Shown: positions 1 to 6,041, counted from the first letter of the stretch. The stretch is 18,833 bases of DNA from DASWVC01 sp036401335 (GCA_036401335.1 DASWVC010000190.1:1-18833); one strand, 5' to 3'. Program-made: numbers and translations. The notes: a model not told the origin generated them from the letters alone.

Positions 1-74
1 GTGCCGGAGTGCAACTCGACGGTGAAAGGCACGAATTGCTCGGCGGTGGCGAGGCTGTAAATGCGCTGGAACAT
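1..74 (-). CDS. Small hypothetical protein, N-terminal part only (cut by window edge)
   Basis: Reading leftward from an ATG at 74 there is an open frame to the window edge. It begins MFQRIYSLATAEQF and continues VPFTVELHSG. Many bacteria encode short uncharacterised proteins that open with the same kind of pattern (a helix, then A-x-x-F-x-P-F-x-x-x-L-x-x-G), and this matches that pattern. Function is unknown. Only about 24 residues are visible and no convincing ribosome binding site precedes the ATG, so both start and identity are tentative. Confidence 0.4.
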   Translation of the reverse strand, partial: MFQRIYSLATAEQFVPFTVELHSG

Positions 75-260
75 GACGATGGACGAGCCTACGCGCGTTA
101 CGACTGGGTCACAACTTCGGCGTGCGGAGGCATTTCCCACCATTATGTGAAAACCTCCCATGCGAACCCTGCCCCCAAGGTTTAGAGCCACCCTAATTTG
201 AGCGCAGGCGGCGTCGACAAAGCGGCAGAGGTACAAACGTTCTGGCGTTTTCTCCTGGGG
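75..260. other. Intergenic, no gene recognised
   Basis: No coding frame with recognisable protein character was found on either strand. The stretch separates the partial small gene at the left edge from the tRNA fragment. The part nearest the tRNA fragment (about 225-260) does not supply the missing 5' half of that tRNA. Confidence 0.5.
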
Positions 261-326
261 CGCACCCCTGACTCGGAATCAGGCGCACGGGCAACCGTGC
301 CGTGGGCTCGAATCCCACCCTTTCCG
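261..326 (+). pseudogene. 3' part of a type II (Ser-like) tRNA gene
   Basis: An anticodon stem CCTGA/TCAGG (267-271 and 279-283) encloses the seven-base loop CTCGGAA. A long variable arm follows, with stem GCACGG/CCGTGC around GCAA. Then come a perfect T arm (GTGGG, loop CTCGAAT, CCCAC, 302-318), an acceptor strand CCTTTCC and discriminator G at 326. The long variable arm makes it type II (Ser, Leu or related), and the sequence is most like tRNA-Ser. The matching acceptor GGAAAGG and a D arm are absent upstream. The best candidate, GCAGAGG at 225-231, lies too far away and leaves no D arm. Read literally the anticodon is CGG (Pro), which does not fit a type II tRNA; serine would need CGA. It is best seen as a degraded or partial tRNA gene, possibly an integration scar. 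Confidence 0.7.
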
Positions 327-632
327 GATTGCTGGTGGAAACGTCCGGGGCGAGCGCCGGCCCGCACGCACGGCCGTGGTTTCGTAGGCTCGGCCGGTAA
401 GGGCGAACACATGCAGGCACGCGTGCTGCACGTCTACGACCCAATATTCCGGGATTCCGGCGCGTTCATACAAGGAAGCCTTGAACCCCAGGTCCCGGCG
501 CAAGGTGGAATCCGCGATTTCAACGCGCGCGTCCGCGTCCAGGAGCCCGACGGCGACCAGGCGGTAGTAATCCTCAATGGTGAACCGGTGGACGGCGTCG
601 AAGTGGACTGGCGGGGGTTGCAGGGCGTTCAT
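279..632 (-). pseudogene. Uma2-family (DUF820) protein with its core deleted
   Basis: The N-terminal residues (RFTIEDYYRLVAVGLL, then ADARVE) match the start of Uma2 proteins. The frame then jumps directly to IADSTLRRD and LYERAGIPEYWVVD, which belong near the C-terminus of the family. About 80 residues that normally lie between, including the acidic P-D metal-binding segment of this PD-(D/E)XK-like fold, are missing. The junction falls at the shared residues V-E. After VDVQHACLHVF the similarity stops, and the frame ends inside the tRNA fragment. The ATG at 632 lies 14 bp after the stop of the DUF1640-like ORF on the same strand. Family members are widespread, often multicopy, putative nucleases of unknown role. 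This copy should be inactive. Confidence 0.75.
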
Positions 633-646
633 GGCTTGAAATGCGT

Positions 647-910
647 CTACAGAGAAAAAACGCCACTGAGCGTCAATCCAACAGTGACAACAACCGTCGT
701 CAGGGTGGCGCCCCAGAGGTGGAAGGCCCTCCCGCGCAACGCCCGTTCGAACGCAGTTCCCAGTTTGGACGGCTGACGGTCGAGGTAATCCCGGCTTACC
801 AGCCGGCTTTCCTTGCGTTCCTCCAATACAGGGCCTAGTTCCCTCGCTTGTTCTTCATTGAACCCGTGGGTGCGCAGCCGTTCAATTGCCGTGGCACTGG
901 CCCTGACCCG
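647..910 (-). pseudogene. DUF1640-like small membrane-anchored protein, no start codon
   Basis: On the minus strand the frame between an in-frame TAG (911-913) and a TAG (647-649) encodes a sensible protein end. It holds the segment IERLRTHGFNEEQARELG, then charged helix (LEERKESRLVSRDYLDRQ), then a hydrophobic C-terminal segment (LWGATLTTVVVTVGLTLSG) ending FSL. This order (helical repeat, charged or coiled-coil part, C-terminal membrane helix) resembles the DUF1640/CCDC90-type small proteins common in bacteria. No ATG, GTG or TTG lies in frame ahead of the conserved part, and an in-frame stop cuts off the usual N-terminus. It therefore looks truncated or frameshifted. The family assignment rests on overall resemblance only. 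Confidence 0.5.
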
Positions 911-938
911 CTACCCTACGCAAATCGTTACCCGCTCG

Positions 939-1045
939 CAATTCGAAGCGTTCTGGGAAGGCTGCAGCAAAGTCCGTCGCTGCCTGACCTTGACGAGTCG
1001 GGTGTTGATTGCAACGAGCGCTGGCGCCATCCCGGCGTCGGTTAC
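939..1045. repeat. Dispersed repeat, copy B (other copy at 5801-5907)
   Basis: This stretch aligns with 5801-5907. The best block, 984-1020 against 5846-5882, is identical at 29 of 37 positions, and shorter matching blocks flank it (TTCGAAGCGTT against TTTGAAGTGTT, and GCCATCCC against GCCAACCC). Both copies can form a hairpin from CCTGAC and GTCGGG. No transposase or obvious terminal repeats accompany this copy. I cannot tell whether it is a non-coding element or a decayed gene end. Confidence 0.55.
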
Positions 1046-1255
1046 CCCAAAGGTGCTGACGGACAGAAGCGAGAGGGCGAGGTCTAAGCACGGACCCGGA
1101 CCTTAACCCAGGCCTGATTCGCCGGGTAAAACGAACGTTCTTGCTTGAAAGCCCTGAATAAACCAGATTCACTTGAACGTTTTGCGCTGAGGACCGCGCG
1201 TTGAGGCCGTCCGACCGTCCCGGCCCAACCGGCAGCACCTCACGGAAGGGGGCCG
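1046..1255. other. Intergenic, no gene recognised
   Basis: This lies downstream of the CWC/DUF5522 gene (minus strand) and contains no frame with protein character. A GAACGTT heptamer occurs at about 1135 and again at about 1175, which may be chance. No clear terminator hairpin was seen. Confidence 0.4.
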
Positions 1256-1663
1256 TCAGCTTTGGTCTGGCGGCGGGCCGAAGGGACAGTGGCGGCACCC
1301 GCTGCCGCAGCAGTAGCCGCGGCGGAGATGGTATGAGCCAGTAAAAACCAGGTTGGTTCCTTCCCAATAAAACTCACCTTCCCTCGGCGTTGGAATCGCC
1401 TGCGCATCATCTTCCTGCCGGGCAAGTTCACTCCAAGTGATTTCCGGGTTTGCCGCGATCCGTTCCAGGCAGCCGGGACAAAGGCAGCGTCCCTCCGGCA
1501 AATTGGCCAGGAGGCGCTGCAGGGCAGTACCGGAAACCTTCGGGCACTCGCACCAGCAAGGGCCTTTGTAAGGCTCACCGGTTTCGAGCCGGCACAGGTT
1601 GGGCTCACCGCAGACGGGACAGTGTGTGAGCCGGGTAAACTTCTTTGCAGGTTGCAAGTCCAC
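1256..1663 (-). CDS. Cysteine-rich CWC domain / DUF5522 fusion protein
   Basis: The 135-residue protein has two zinc-ribbon-like parts. Residues about 15-75 fit the cysteine-rich CWC family: a CPVCGEPNLC knuckle, then the signature CWC, and a second pair CLCPGC. Residues about 93-133 fit DUF5522: PREGEFYWEG, then VFTGSYHLRRGYCCGSGCRH, ending CPFG. Both families are small, poorly characterised, presumably metal-binding proteins, usually encoded separately. Here they are joined in one chain by a short linker, all expected cysteines being present. The frame opens at GTG (1661-1663); no in-frame ATG fits, and the ribosome binding site is weak. It lies 76 bp downstream of metE on the same strand, with a strong hairpin between them, so it may be only partly cotranscribed. 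Function unknown. Confidence 0.85.
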   Translation of the reverse strand: MDLQPAKKFTRLTHCPVCGEPNLCRLETGEPYKGPCWCECPKVSGTALQRLLANLPEGRCLCPGCLERIAANPEITWSELARQEDDAQAIPTPREGEFYWEGTNLVFTGSYHLRRGYCCGSGCRHCPFGPPPDQS

Positions 1664-1673
1664 GGGAAAGCAA

Positions 1674-1698
1674 GGGAACGGCTTTTCGGGCCGCTCCC
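1674..1698 (-). terminator. Hairpin between metE and the CWC/DUF5522 gene
   Basis: On the minus strand a nine-base-pair stem (GGGAGCGGC with GCCGTTCCC, one G-U pair) encloses a seven-base loop CCGAAAA and is followed by TTGCTTT. It sits 42 bp after the metE stop and 11 bp before the GTG of the next gene. A rho-independent-like (possibly leaky) terminator for metE fits best. The T tract is short and interrupted, so a role as a translation-control hairpin for the downstream gene is also possible. Confidence 0.5.
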
Positions 1699-1739
1699 CT
1701 CAAGGCAAAGTCAGCCCGAGAGCGGCGGCCCGCGGCCAG

Positions 1740-4169
1740 TCAGGCCGTGGCGTGTGGTTCGAGGTTTAAAGCAACGCGGACGTGGCGGGTAGCGGCCACG
1801 AGGTTCTCGAGCGCCGGGGCTACTTCGGACCAATTCCGTGTTTTCAAGCCACAGTCGGGGTTCACCCAGATTTGCTCAGGCGAGAGCACGGTAAGGGCTT
1901 TACGCAGGAGCGCTGCCATTTCCTCAGCGGAAGGAACCCGCGGGGAGTGAATGTCCCAGACCCCGGGGCCGACGTCCGCCGGGTAACGATAGCCTACGAA
2001 GGCGTCAAGCAGGTCCATCGCCGAGCGCGAAGCCTCAAGGGAGATGACGTCGGCATCCAGCGCAGCAACCGCCTCAATGATGTCGTTGAACTCTGCATAG
2101 CACATGTGGGTGTGAATCTGGGTATCGTCGCGAACGCCCGCAGCGCTGAGGCGGAACGCGTTAACGGCCCAGCCCAGGTACGAGGCCCATTCGGCACGGC
2201 GCAGCGGCAAGCCTTCGCGGAGGGCAGGCTCGTCGATCTGGATGACGGCAAGGCCGGCAGCTTCGAGGTCGCACGCTTCGTCGCGCAAGGCCAAGGCGAT
2301 CTGCTGCGCCGTGATGGCACGTGGCTGGTCGTCGCGCACAAAGCTCCATTCCAGGAGGGTGACGGGACCGGTGAGCATTCCTTTGATCGGCTTACGCGTA
2401 AGGGATTGTGCGTAGCGCGCCGACTCGACCGTGATCGGGGCGGGGCGCGAAACGTCGCCGAAGATCATCGGCGGCTTAACGCATCGGGAGCCATAGCTTT
2501 GCACCCACCCGTTTTCGCTAAAGGCAAATCCCGCGAGGTTTTCGCCGAAATATTCCACCATGTCATTACGTTCAAACTCCCCATGGACCAACACATCGAG
2601 CCCGACATCCTCCTGAAATTCGATGCAGCGCTTGACCTGCACTTGCAGGAACGCCTCGTAGCCGGCTGCGCTCAGATCGCCTTTCTTGACCCGGGCGCGG
2701 GCGGAGCGCACGTCATGGGTCTGCGGGAACGAACCGATCGTCGTGGTCGGAAGCAGCGGGAGATTGAGGCGCGCCTGCTGCTTCTGCTTGCGTGTGGCGA
2801 AGGACGCCCGACGCTCGTAGTCGGCCGGGCGCACTTCGGCGAGGCGGCGTTGCACGGCAGGGTTGTGAATGCGCGCGCTTTTCCGGCGCGCTTCGTTTGC
2901 GCATTGATTCGCGGCTAGCGCGCCCGCGTCGCCGGCCTGGCCGGCGAGGCGCGCAAGCTGCACGACCTCGGCCACCTTCTCGTCCGCGAAAGCAAGCCAA
3001 CTTTTCAATTCGGCATCGAAATTTTTCTCGTGCTTCAAGCTGACCGGCGAATGCAACAGGGAGCACGAAGGTGCAACCATGAGCCGCTCCGCCCCGATGC
3101 GCCCGGCGGCGCGCTGAAGGTGCGCGAGCGAACGGGTGAAGTTGTTGCGCCAGACATTGCGTCCGTCGACGACGCCCAGGGAAAGCATGGGATGGCCGGG
3201 AAAATGCGCCAGGAGGTGGTCAAGTTCCGCTGCGCTGCGCGTGGCATCGACATGCAACCCGGCCACCGGCAAGCTGGTAAAAGCGGTCAGGTTCTCCCCC
3301 AACCCACCGAAATAGGTTGCCACCATCAACTTCAGCTGCGGCACCGTCGAGGCCATTTGCCGGTAAGCGCCGACCAACGCCGTACGCTGCGCCAACGTGA
3401 GGTCGAGCGCGAACGCAGGTTCATCCAGTTGAACCCACTCGGCCCCTTGCCGCGCCAAACGGTGAAGCACCTCCAGGTAAACCGGGACCAGTGCGTCCAG
3501 CAACGAGAGCGGATCGAAGCCGTCCGCCTCCCGCGCTTTGCCGAGCAGCAAGAACGTCACCGGCCCAAGCAGCACCGGCTTCGTCCGGAGACCGAGCGCG
3601 AGGGCTTCGGCAAACTCGTCAAACGGCTTCGTCGAGGCAACCCGGAATTCCATGCCCGGGTGCAGCTCCGGCACAAGGTAATGGTAGTTCGTGTCGAACC
3701 ATTTCGTCATTTCCAGCGCTGGTGCATGGCCGCAGGAGCCACCCCCGCCACGCGCCATCTTGAAATACGTGGCCGTGTCCACATGGCCGCTGTTCGCGTC
3801 GAATCGCGCCGGCACCGCCCCGACCAGCGCTATTGTATCGAGCACGTGATCGTAGCAACTGAAGTCATTTGAAGGAATGAGGTCGATCCCGGCTTCGCGT
3901 TGCTTCTGCCAATGCACCGCGCGAAGGCGCTTGGCTTCGGCATGCAGTTGGTCCTCACTGCTGCGCCCTTGCCAGAAAGCTTCGAGGGCACGTTTGAGTT
4001 CCCGGTTCGCCCCGATACGGGGGTAGCCGAGGTTTTGCGTCTGGATGGTAGCCGTTGCCGGCATGGTTTCGTGTCTTTCGGGAGCGGCTGCCTCGTCCGC
4101 GATGGGTGTTACGGAGGCCGCCGGCACGGTTGTGAACCCGGAGAAAAAATTACGAACCCAGGGGACCAT
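1740..4169 (-). CDS. metE: Cobalamin-independent methionine synthase (5-methyltetrahydropteroyltriglutamate-homocysteine methyltransferase)
   Basis: MetE transfers the methyl group of 5-methyltetrahydrofolate polyglutamate to homocysteine in the cytoplasm, the last step of methionine synthesis, without B12. The N-terminal half (from NLGYPRIGANRELKRALE) and the C-terminal catalytic half (from LPTTTIGSFPQT) are complete. The zinc ligands are visible: H688 and C690 in THMCYAEFND, E712 in SLEASRS, C773 in NPDCGLKTR (numbered from 4169). The spacing agrees with E. coli H641, C643, E665 and C726. The ATG at 4169 has a good GAGGA site six bases upstream. The family match begins only after a second ATG at 4064 (MPATATIQTQNLGYPRIG), which would give a normal 774-residue protein, so the first 35 residues are an unusual extension or 4064 is the true start. 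A cobalamin riboswitch lies upstream. Confidence 0.97.
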   Translation of the reverse strand: MVPWVRNFFSGFTTVPAASVTPIADEAAAPERHETMPATATIQTQNLGYPRIGANRELKRALEAFWQGRSSEDQLHAEAKRLRAVHWQKQREAGIDLIPSNDFSCYDHVLDTIALVGAVPARFDANSGHVDTATYFKMARGGGGSCGHAPALEMTKWFDTNYHYLVPELHPGMEFRVASTKPFDEFAEALALGLRTKPVLLGPVTFLLLGKAREADGFDPLSLLDALVPVYLEVLHRLARQGAEWVQLDEPAFALDLTLAQRTALVGAYRQMASTVPQLKLMVATYFGGLGENLTAFTSLPVAGLHVDATRSAAELDHLLAHFPGHPMLSLGVVDGRNVWRNNFTRSLAHLQRAAGRIGAERLMVAPSCSLLHSPVSLKHEKNFDAELKSWLAFADEKVAEVVQLARLAGQAGDAGALAANQCANEARRKSARIHNPAVQRRLAEVRPADYERRASFATRKQKQQARLNLPLLPTTTIGSFPQTHDVRSARARVKKGDLSAAGYEAFLQVQVKRCIEFQEDVGLDVLVHGEFERNDMVEYFGENLAGFAFSENGWVQSYGSRCVKPPMIFGDVSRPAPITVESARYAQSLTRKPIKGMLTGPVTLLEWSFVRDDQPRAITAQQIALALRDEACDLEAAGLAVIQIDEPALREGLPLRRAEWASYLGWAVNAFRLSAAGVRDDTQIHTHMCYAEFNDIIEAVAALDADVISLEASRSAMDLLDAFVGYRYPADVGPGVWDIHSPRVPSAEEMAALLRKALTVLSPEQIWVNPDCGLKTRNWSEVAPALENLVAATRHVRVALNLEPHATA

Positions 4170-4205
4170 GCGACGTCCTCATCTCTCCGTCGTTAGGCGC
4201 GACGG
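4170..4205 (-). promoter_or_regulatory. metE ribosome binding site with alternative hairpins
   Basis: On the minus strand, CCGTCG (4205-4200) can pair with CGACGG (4193-4188), leaving the Shine-Dalgarno GAGGA (4180-4176) free. Alternatively CGACG (4193-4189) can pair with CGTCG (4175-4171), putting GAGGA into the loop and the start codon directly at the base of the stem. The two pairings exclude each other. This is what a riboswitch acting on translation initiation would need, and it favours the ATG at 4169. How it couples to the aptamer is inferred. Confidence 0.45.
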
Positions 4206-4240
4206 CGGCCCCTGCCGGGTTGGCACGGGACTTGGATGAG

Positions 4241-4414
4241 CACGAACAAGCAGGTCTTCTGACTCCGGAGTCGTCCTTCCGCCCCGCCTTACCATCCTGC
4301 GAGAGGACAGTGGCATTTTGGGGCGGTCGTCGTCCGTTACAGCGGCGCTACCGCTCGGGATTTACACCCGATTCCCTATTCTCCCCGAGCCGTGACTCGG
4401 GGCACTCGTTCGTG
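4241..4414 (-). promoter_or_regulatory. Cobalamin (AdoCbl/B12) riboswitch upstream of metE
   Basis: On the minus strand the closing stem P1 is CACGAAC (4414-4408) paired with GTTCGTG (4247-4241). Inside lie the conserved segments in order: GGGAATCGGGTGTAAATCCC, then GAGCGGTAGCGCCGCTGTAA, then GCCACTG (4314-4308), and the 3' B12 box AGTCAGAAGACCTGC. All family hallmarks are present, so the aptamer looks intact. It lies 71 bp before the metE ATG at 4169. In known cases B12 binding shuts off metE, because the B12-dependent enzyme MetH can then be used. The cell should therefore encode MetH and import or make cobalamin. No strong terminator follows, so translational control is more likely. Confidence 0.95.
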
Positions 4415-4456
4415 TTTCGGGCCCTCGCCCAAAGGTTGGAAAAGAACTGGGCCGAA

Positions 4457-4484
4457 GGTATACCATCCAGGGCGGGTTTGCCAA
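4457..4484 (-). promoter_or_regulatory. Putative promoter for the metE leader
   Basis: On the minus strand TTGGCA (4484-4479) and TATACC (4462-4457) are separated by 16 bases, a fair sigma-70-type match. Transcription would start near 4449, about 35 bases before the riboswitch P1 stem, a sensible leader geometry. Supported by position and motif only. Confidence 0.4.
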
Positions 4485-4751
4485 GGCCGCAGTCGATTAA
4501 GGTTCCATTGTCCCGAAACTCCGTGGCGAGCAGATTCCTGGATGACGCGGAGCAGGGGCGTCTCGCTACTGCGGGGAACCACAGACTTACGTTGTTGTAC
4601 TGTCCGGGGGTATGCCGTGGCCAAGACTCCTTTCCGAAATGGGGCCAGCTTTTGGCGTGAAGAGAGGGCCCGGGAAGGCCCGGTCCGGCAGGGTCACGGC
4701 GTGCCCGGGGATGACGGTGGCGTCCGCGGCAAGGGAGCGCTCAAAGCCCTT
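4485..4751. other. Intergenic, no gene recognised
   Basis: This lies between the end of the SRPBCC-family gene and the metE promoter, both on the minus strand. No coding frame with protein character was found. A GC-rich inverted repeat (GGGCC...GGCCC, about 4666-4682) could help end the SRPBCC transcript but has no T tract. Confidence 0.4.
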
Positions 4752-5312
4752 TCAGGAGTTGTCAGAAAGGTAATTCGAGGCCGCGGCCGTTTCCGCCAAA
4801 GTGCGAAACGTGAAAAACTGCTTACGCATCATGAGTAAATCGCCCCAAGGCAACCAGAGCCGAGCCCAATGCCCGAACCCGGAGCCCTGGTATTTTAGGT
4901 CCAGCCTTACGAGCAATCGGGTGACCGCTGGGCCCTGCGGAACGCAACGGTACGTCACCACGAGGTTCCCGAAAAGACGCTTCGGACACCGCTCGTTCGG
5001 CACCAATTGCAAGAAGTGATCCTGTTCGAACGCAGCGAGCTGAAAAATGGTCATGACGCGTTGACCAACCTGCAGGTTTTCACATCCCGGGGTGAGGCAG
5101 GACGGGCTTTTCCTGCCGAGGTTGTCAATCCAATCGTAGCTATAGGGCGCTACCCGCAACTGGCAAAGCCAGCGAAAGACGGTTTTGATGGGAGCGTTGA
5201 CCGTAATGCCCCGGAAAAGCGCTTCGTCCCACACGAAGGTTTGGGGAGTGGACAGAGGCCATTGGGAAACCTTCTTTTCGGCAAGCCTGACACCCCAATT
5301 CTTGGCATTCAT
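4752..5312 (-). CDS. SRPBCC (START-like) family protein
   Basis: The 186-residue cytoplasmic protein opens with a beta strand rich in polar residues (FRGITVNAPIKTVFRWLCQL). It continues RVAPYSYDWIDNLGRKSP, then LQVGQRVMTIFQL, a strand around LLVRLDLKYQGSGFG, and a C-terminal helix (LLMMRKQFFTFRTLAE). The layout of a seven-strand grip around a long C-terminal helix, and the YSYDWIDNLGRRSP-type motif, are typical of SRPBCC proteins that bind hydrophobic ligands. Substrate is unknown. The ATG at 5312 has AAGGA just upstream, with short spacing. Next to it, divergently, lies the truncated methyltransferase start at 5347. The gene is not obviously coupled to metE. Confidence 0.75.
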   Translation of the reverse strand: MNAKNWGVRLAEKKVSQWPLSTPQTFVWDEALFRGITVNAPIKTVFRWLCQLRVAPYSYDWIDNLGRKSPSCLTPGCENLQVGQRVMTIFQLAAFEQDHFLQLVPNERCPKRLFGNLVVTYRCVPQGPAVTRLLVRLDLKYQGSGFGHWARLWLPWGDLLMMRKQFFTFRTLAETAAASNYLSDNS

Positions 5313-5346
5313 CGTTCCTTATTAACCCCCTTATTCCTCACCCTTC

Positions 5347-5457
5347 ATGCGCAAAGTCTCCACCTATTTCGGGCGGGTTGCCCTGATGATGTACTTTTGG
5401 CTGGAGCAAGCCGTGTTCAGTAAAGAACGGGGGGTCACGTCAATGGCACTAAGGTAA
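5347..5457 (+). pseudogene. Truncated N-terminus of a class I methyltransferase (second copy of the 7330 gene start)
   Basis: ATG at 5347 opens MRKVSTYFGRVALMMYFWLE and continues QAVF. The intact methyltransferase at 7330 opens MHKVPTHFDRVAVVYPWLEQ and continues AVF. The DNA is clearly alike, including the last bases before the ATG (CACCCTTCATG against CACCTTTCATG), with a small indel in the middle. Similarity ends at about 5420. The frame then runs into a repeat element and stops at TAA 5455-5457. It is a gene remnant, left by duplication or by loss of a second homologue through repeat insertion or deletion. Confidence 0.65.
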
Positions 5458-5799
5458 GGACCGTTGGGGCGGAGAAGGGCCCTCGTCTTGGGGCGTGCGC
5501 CTTACCGGGACCCGGTAGGGCGGCGAGTCCCTTCGCCGCCGGGGGAGCGACGGAGCTCCGGCAGGGTCGCGTGTCCCTGCGCGCCCTCCGGTAGGGGAAC
5601 TTGTCCCCAAGCGCCCCCCCGGGAAGTGACCGCTCCTCCGTCCGGCCAGGCGGGTGCGACGGGGGCTGCGTTTCCACCGATACCCCGGCGGCGAAGGGAC
5701 TCGCCGCCCTACCAGGCCGCCGCTCGATCCGGTGTCCCTTTCACCGTCTAAAAGCCCTTACCTTGGTGCCACATTGGGGGTCCATTGGGGGGTCACGTC
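5429..5799. repeat. Compound inverted-repeat element flanked by 13-bp direct repeats
   Basis: The outer direct repeats GGGGGGTCACGTC lie at 5429-5441 and 5787-5799. Inside, the left end TGGCACTAAGGTAAGGACCG (5444-5463) and the right end, read on the minus strand, TGGCACCAAGGTAAGGGC are near-identical inverted ends. Each arm also carries the hairpin unit GGTAGGG followed by stem GGCGGCGA, loop GTCCCT and stem TCGCCGCC: 5519-5540 on the plus strand, and about 5686-5707 on the minus strand. More GTCCC-loop hairpins lie between. No protein is encoded. It is best described as a MITE- or REP-like non-autonomous element; a half-size relative lies at 16412-16512. Confidence 0.65.
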
Positions 5800-6020
5800 T
5801 TAAGTTTGAAGTGTTTGAGGAGGTCTGCAAAGAAGCCGACCCTGCCTGACTTTGTCGGGCTGGGTTTTGGTTGTAACGAGCGATAAGGCCAACCCAGGAA
5901 TCGGTTCCGTCGATCTACGGGCAACAGGCCTGCCAAAAGGGTGCGCACCCGCTCCGGCGGGACGCCAGCGCCCGGCAACTGGTGGGCACCATAAACTTAA
6001 AAATGAAGACCGTGACCCCC
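5787..6020. repeat. Second repeat element with GGTCACG ends, contains dispersed repeat copy A
   Basis: The left end reads GGTCACGTCTTAAGTTTGAA (5791-5810). The right end read on the minus strand gives GGGGGTCACGGTCTTCATTT and then TTAAGTTTATGG, so the ends form an imperfect inverted repeat. Copy A of the dispersed repeat shared with 939-1045 occupies 5801-5907. It includes a strong hairpin GCCTGAC-TTT-GTCGGGC (5845-5861). No coding frame with protein character is present. Confidence 0.45.
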
Positions 6021-6041
6021 TCCCCCCTCCACTTTTCTTTC

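Noticed and set aside
193..444. Minus-strand 83-residue frame containing VGFEPTARLPVRLIPSQ
   Set aside because: This is the well-known false translation of a tRNA gene read on the opposite strand; it overlaps the tRNA fragment at 261-326.
882..1367. Minus-strand 161-residue frame
   Set aside because: No protein character, and it overlaps the dispersed repeat, the start of the DUF1640-like frame and the end of the CWC/DUF5522 gene.
1782..2918. Plus-strand 378-residue frame opposite metE
   Set aside because: It is the antisense shadow of a high-GC gene; metE on the other strand is fully conserved here.
4666..4682. GC-rich inverted repeat as a terminator of the SRPBCC gene
   Set aside because: No T tract follows on the minus strand; kept only as a remark in the intergenic entry.
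5435..5751. Frames of 80-95 residues on both strands in the repeat element
   Set aside because: They translate GC-rich hairpin repeats (AAKGLAALPG-like strings) and show no protein family features.
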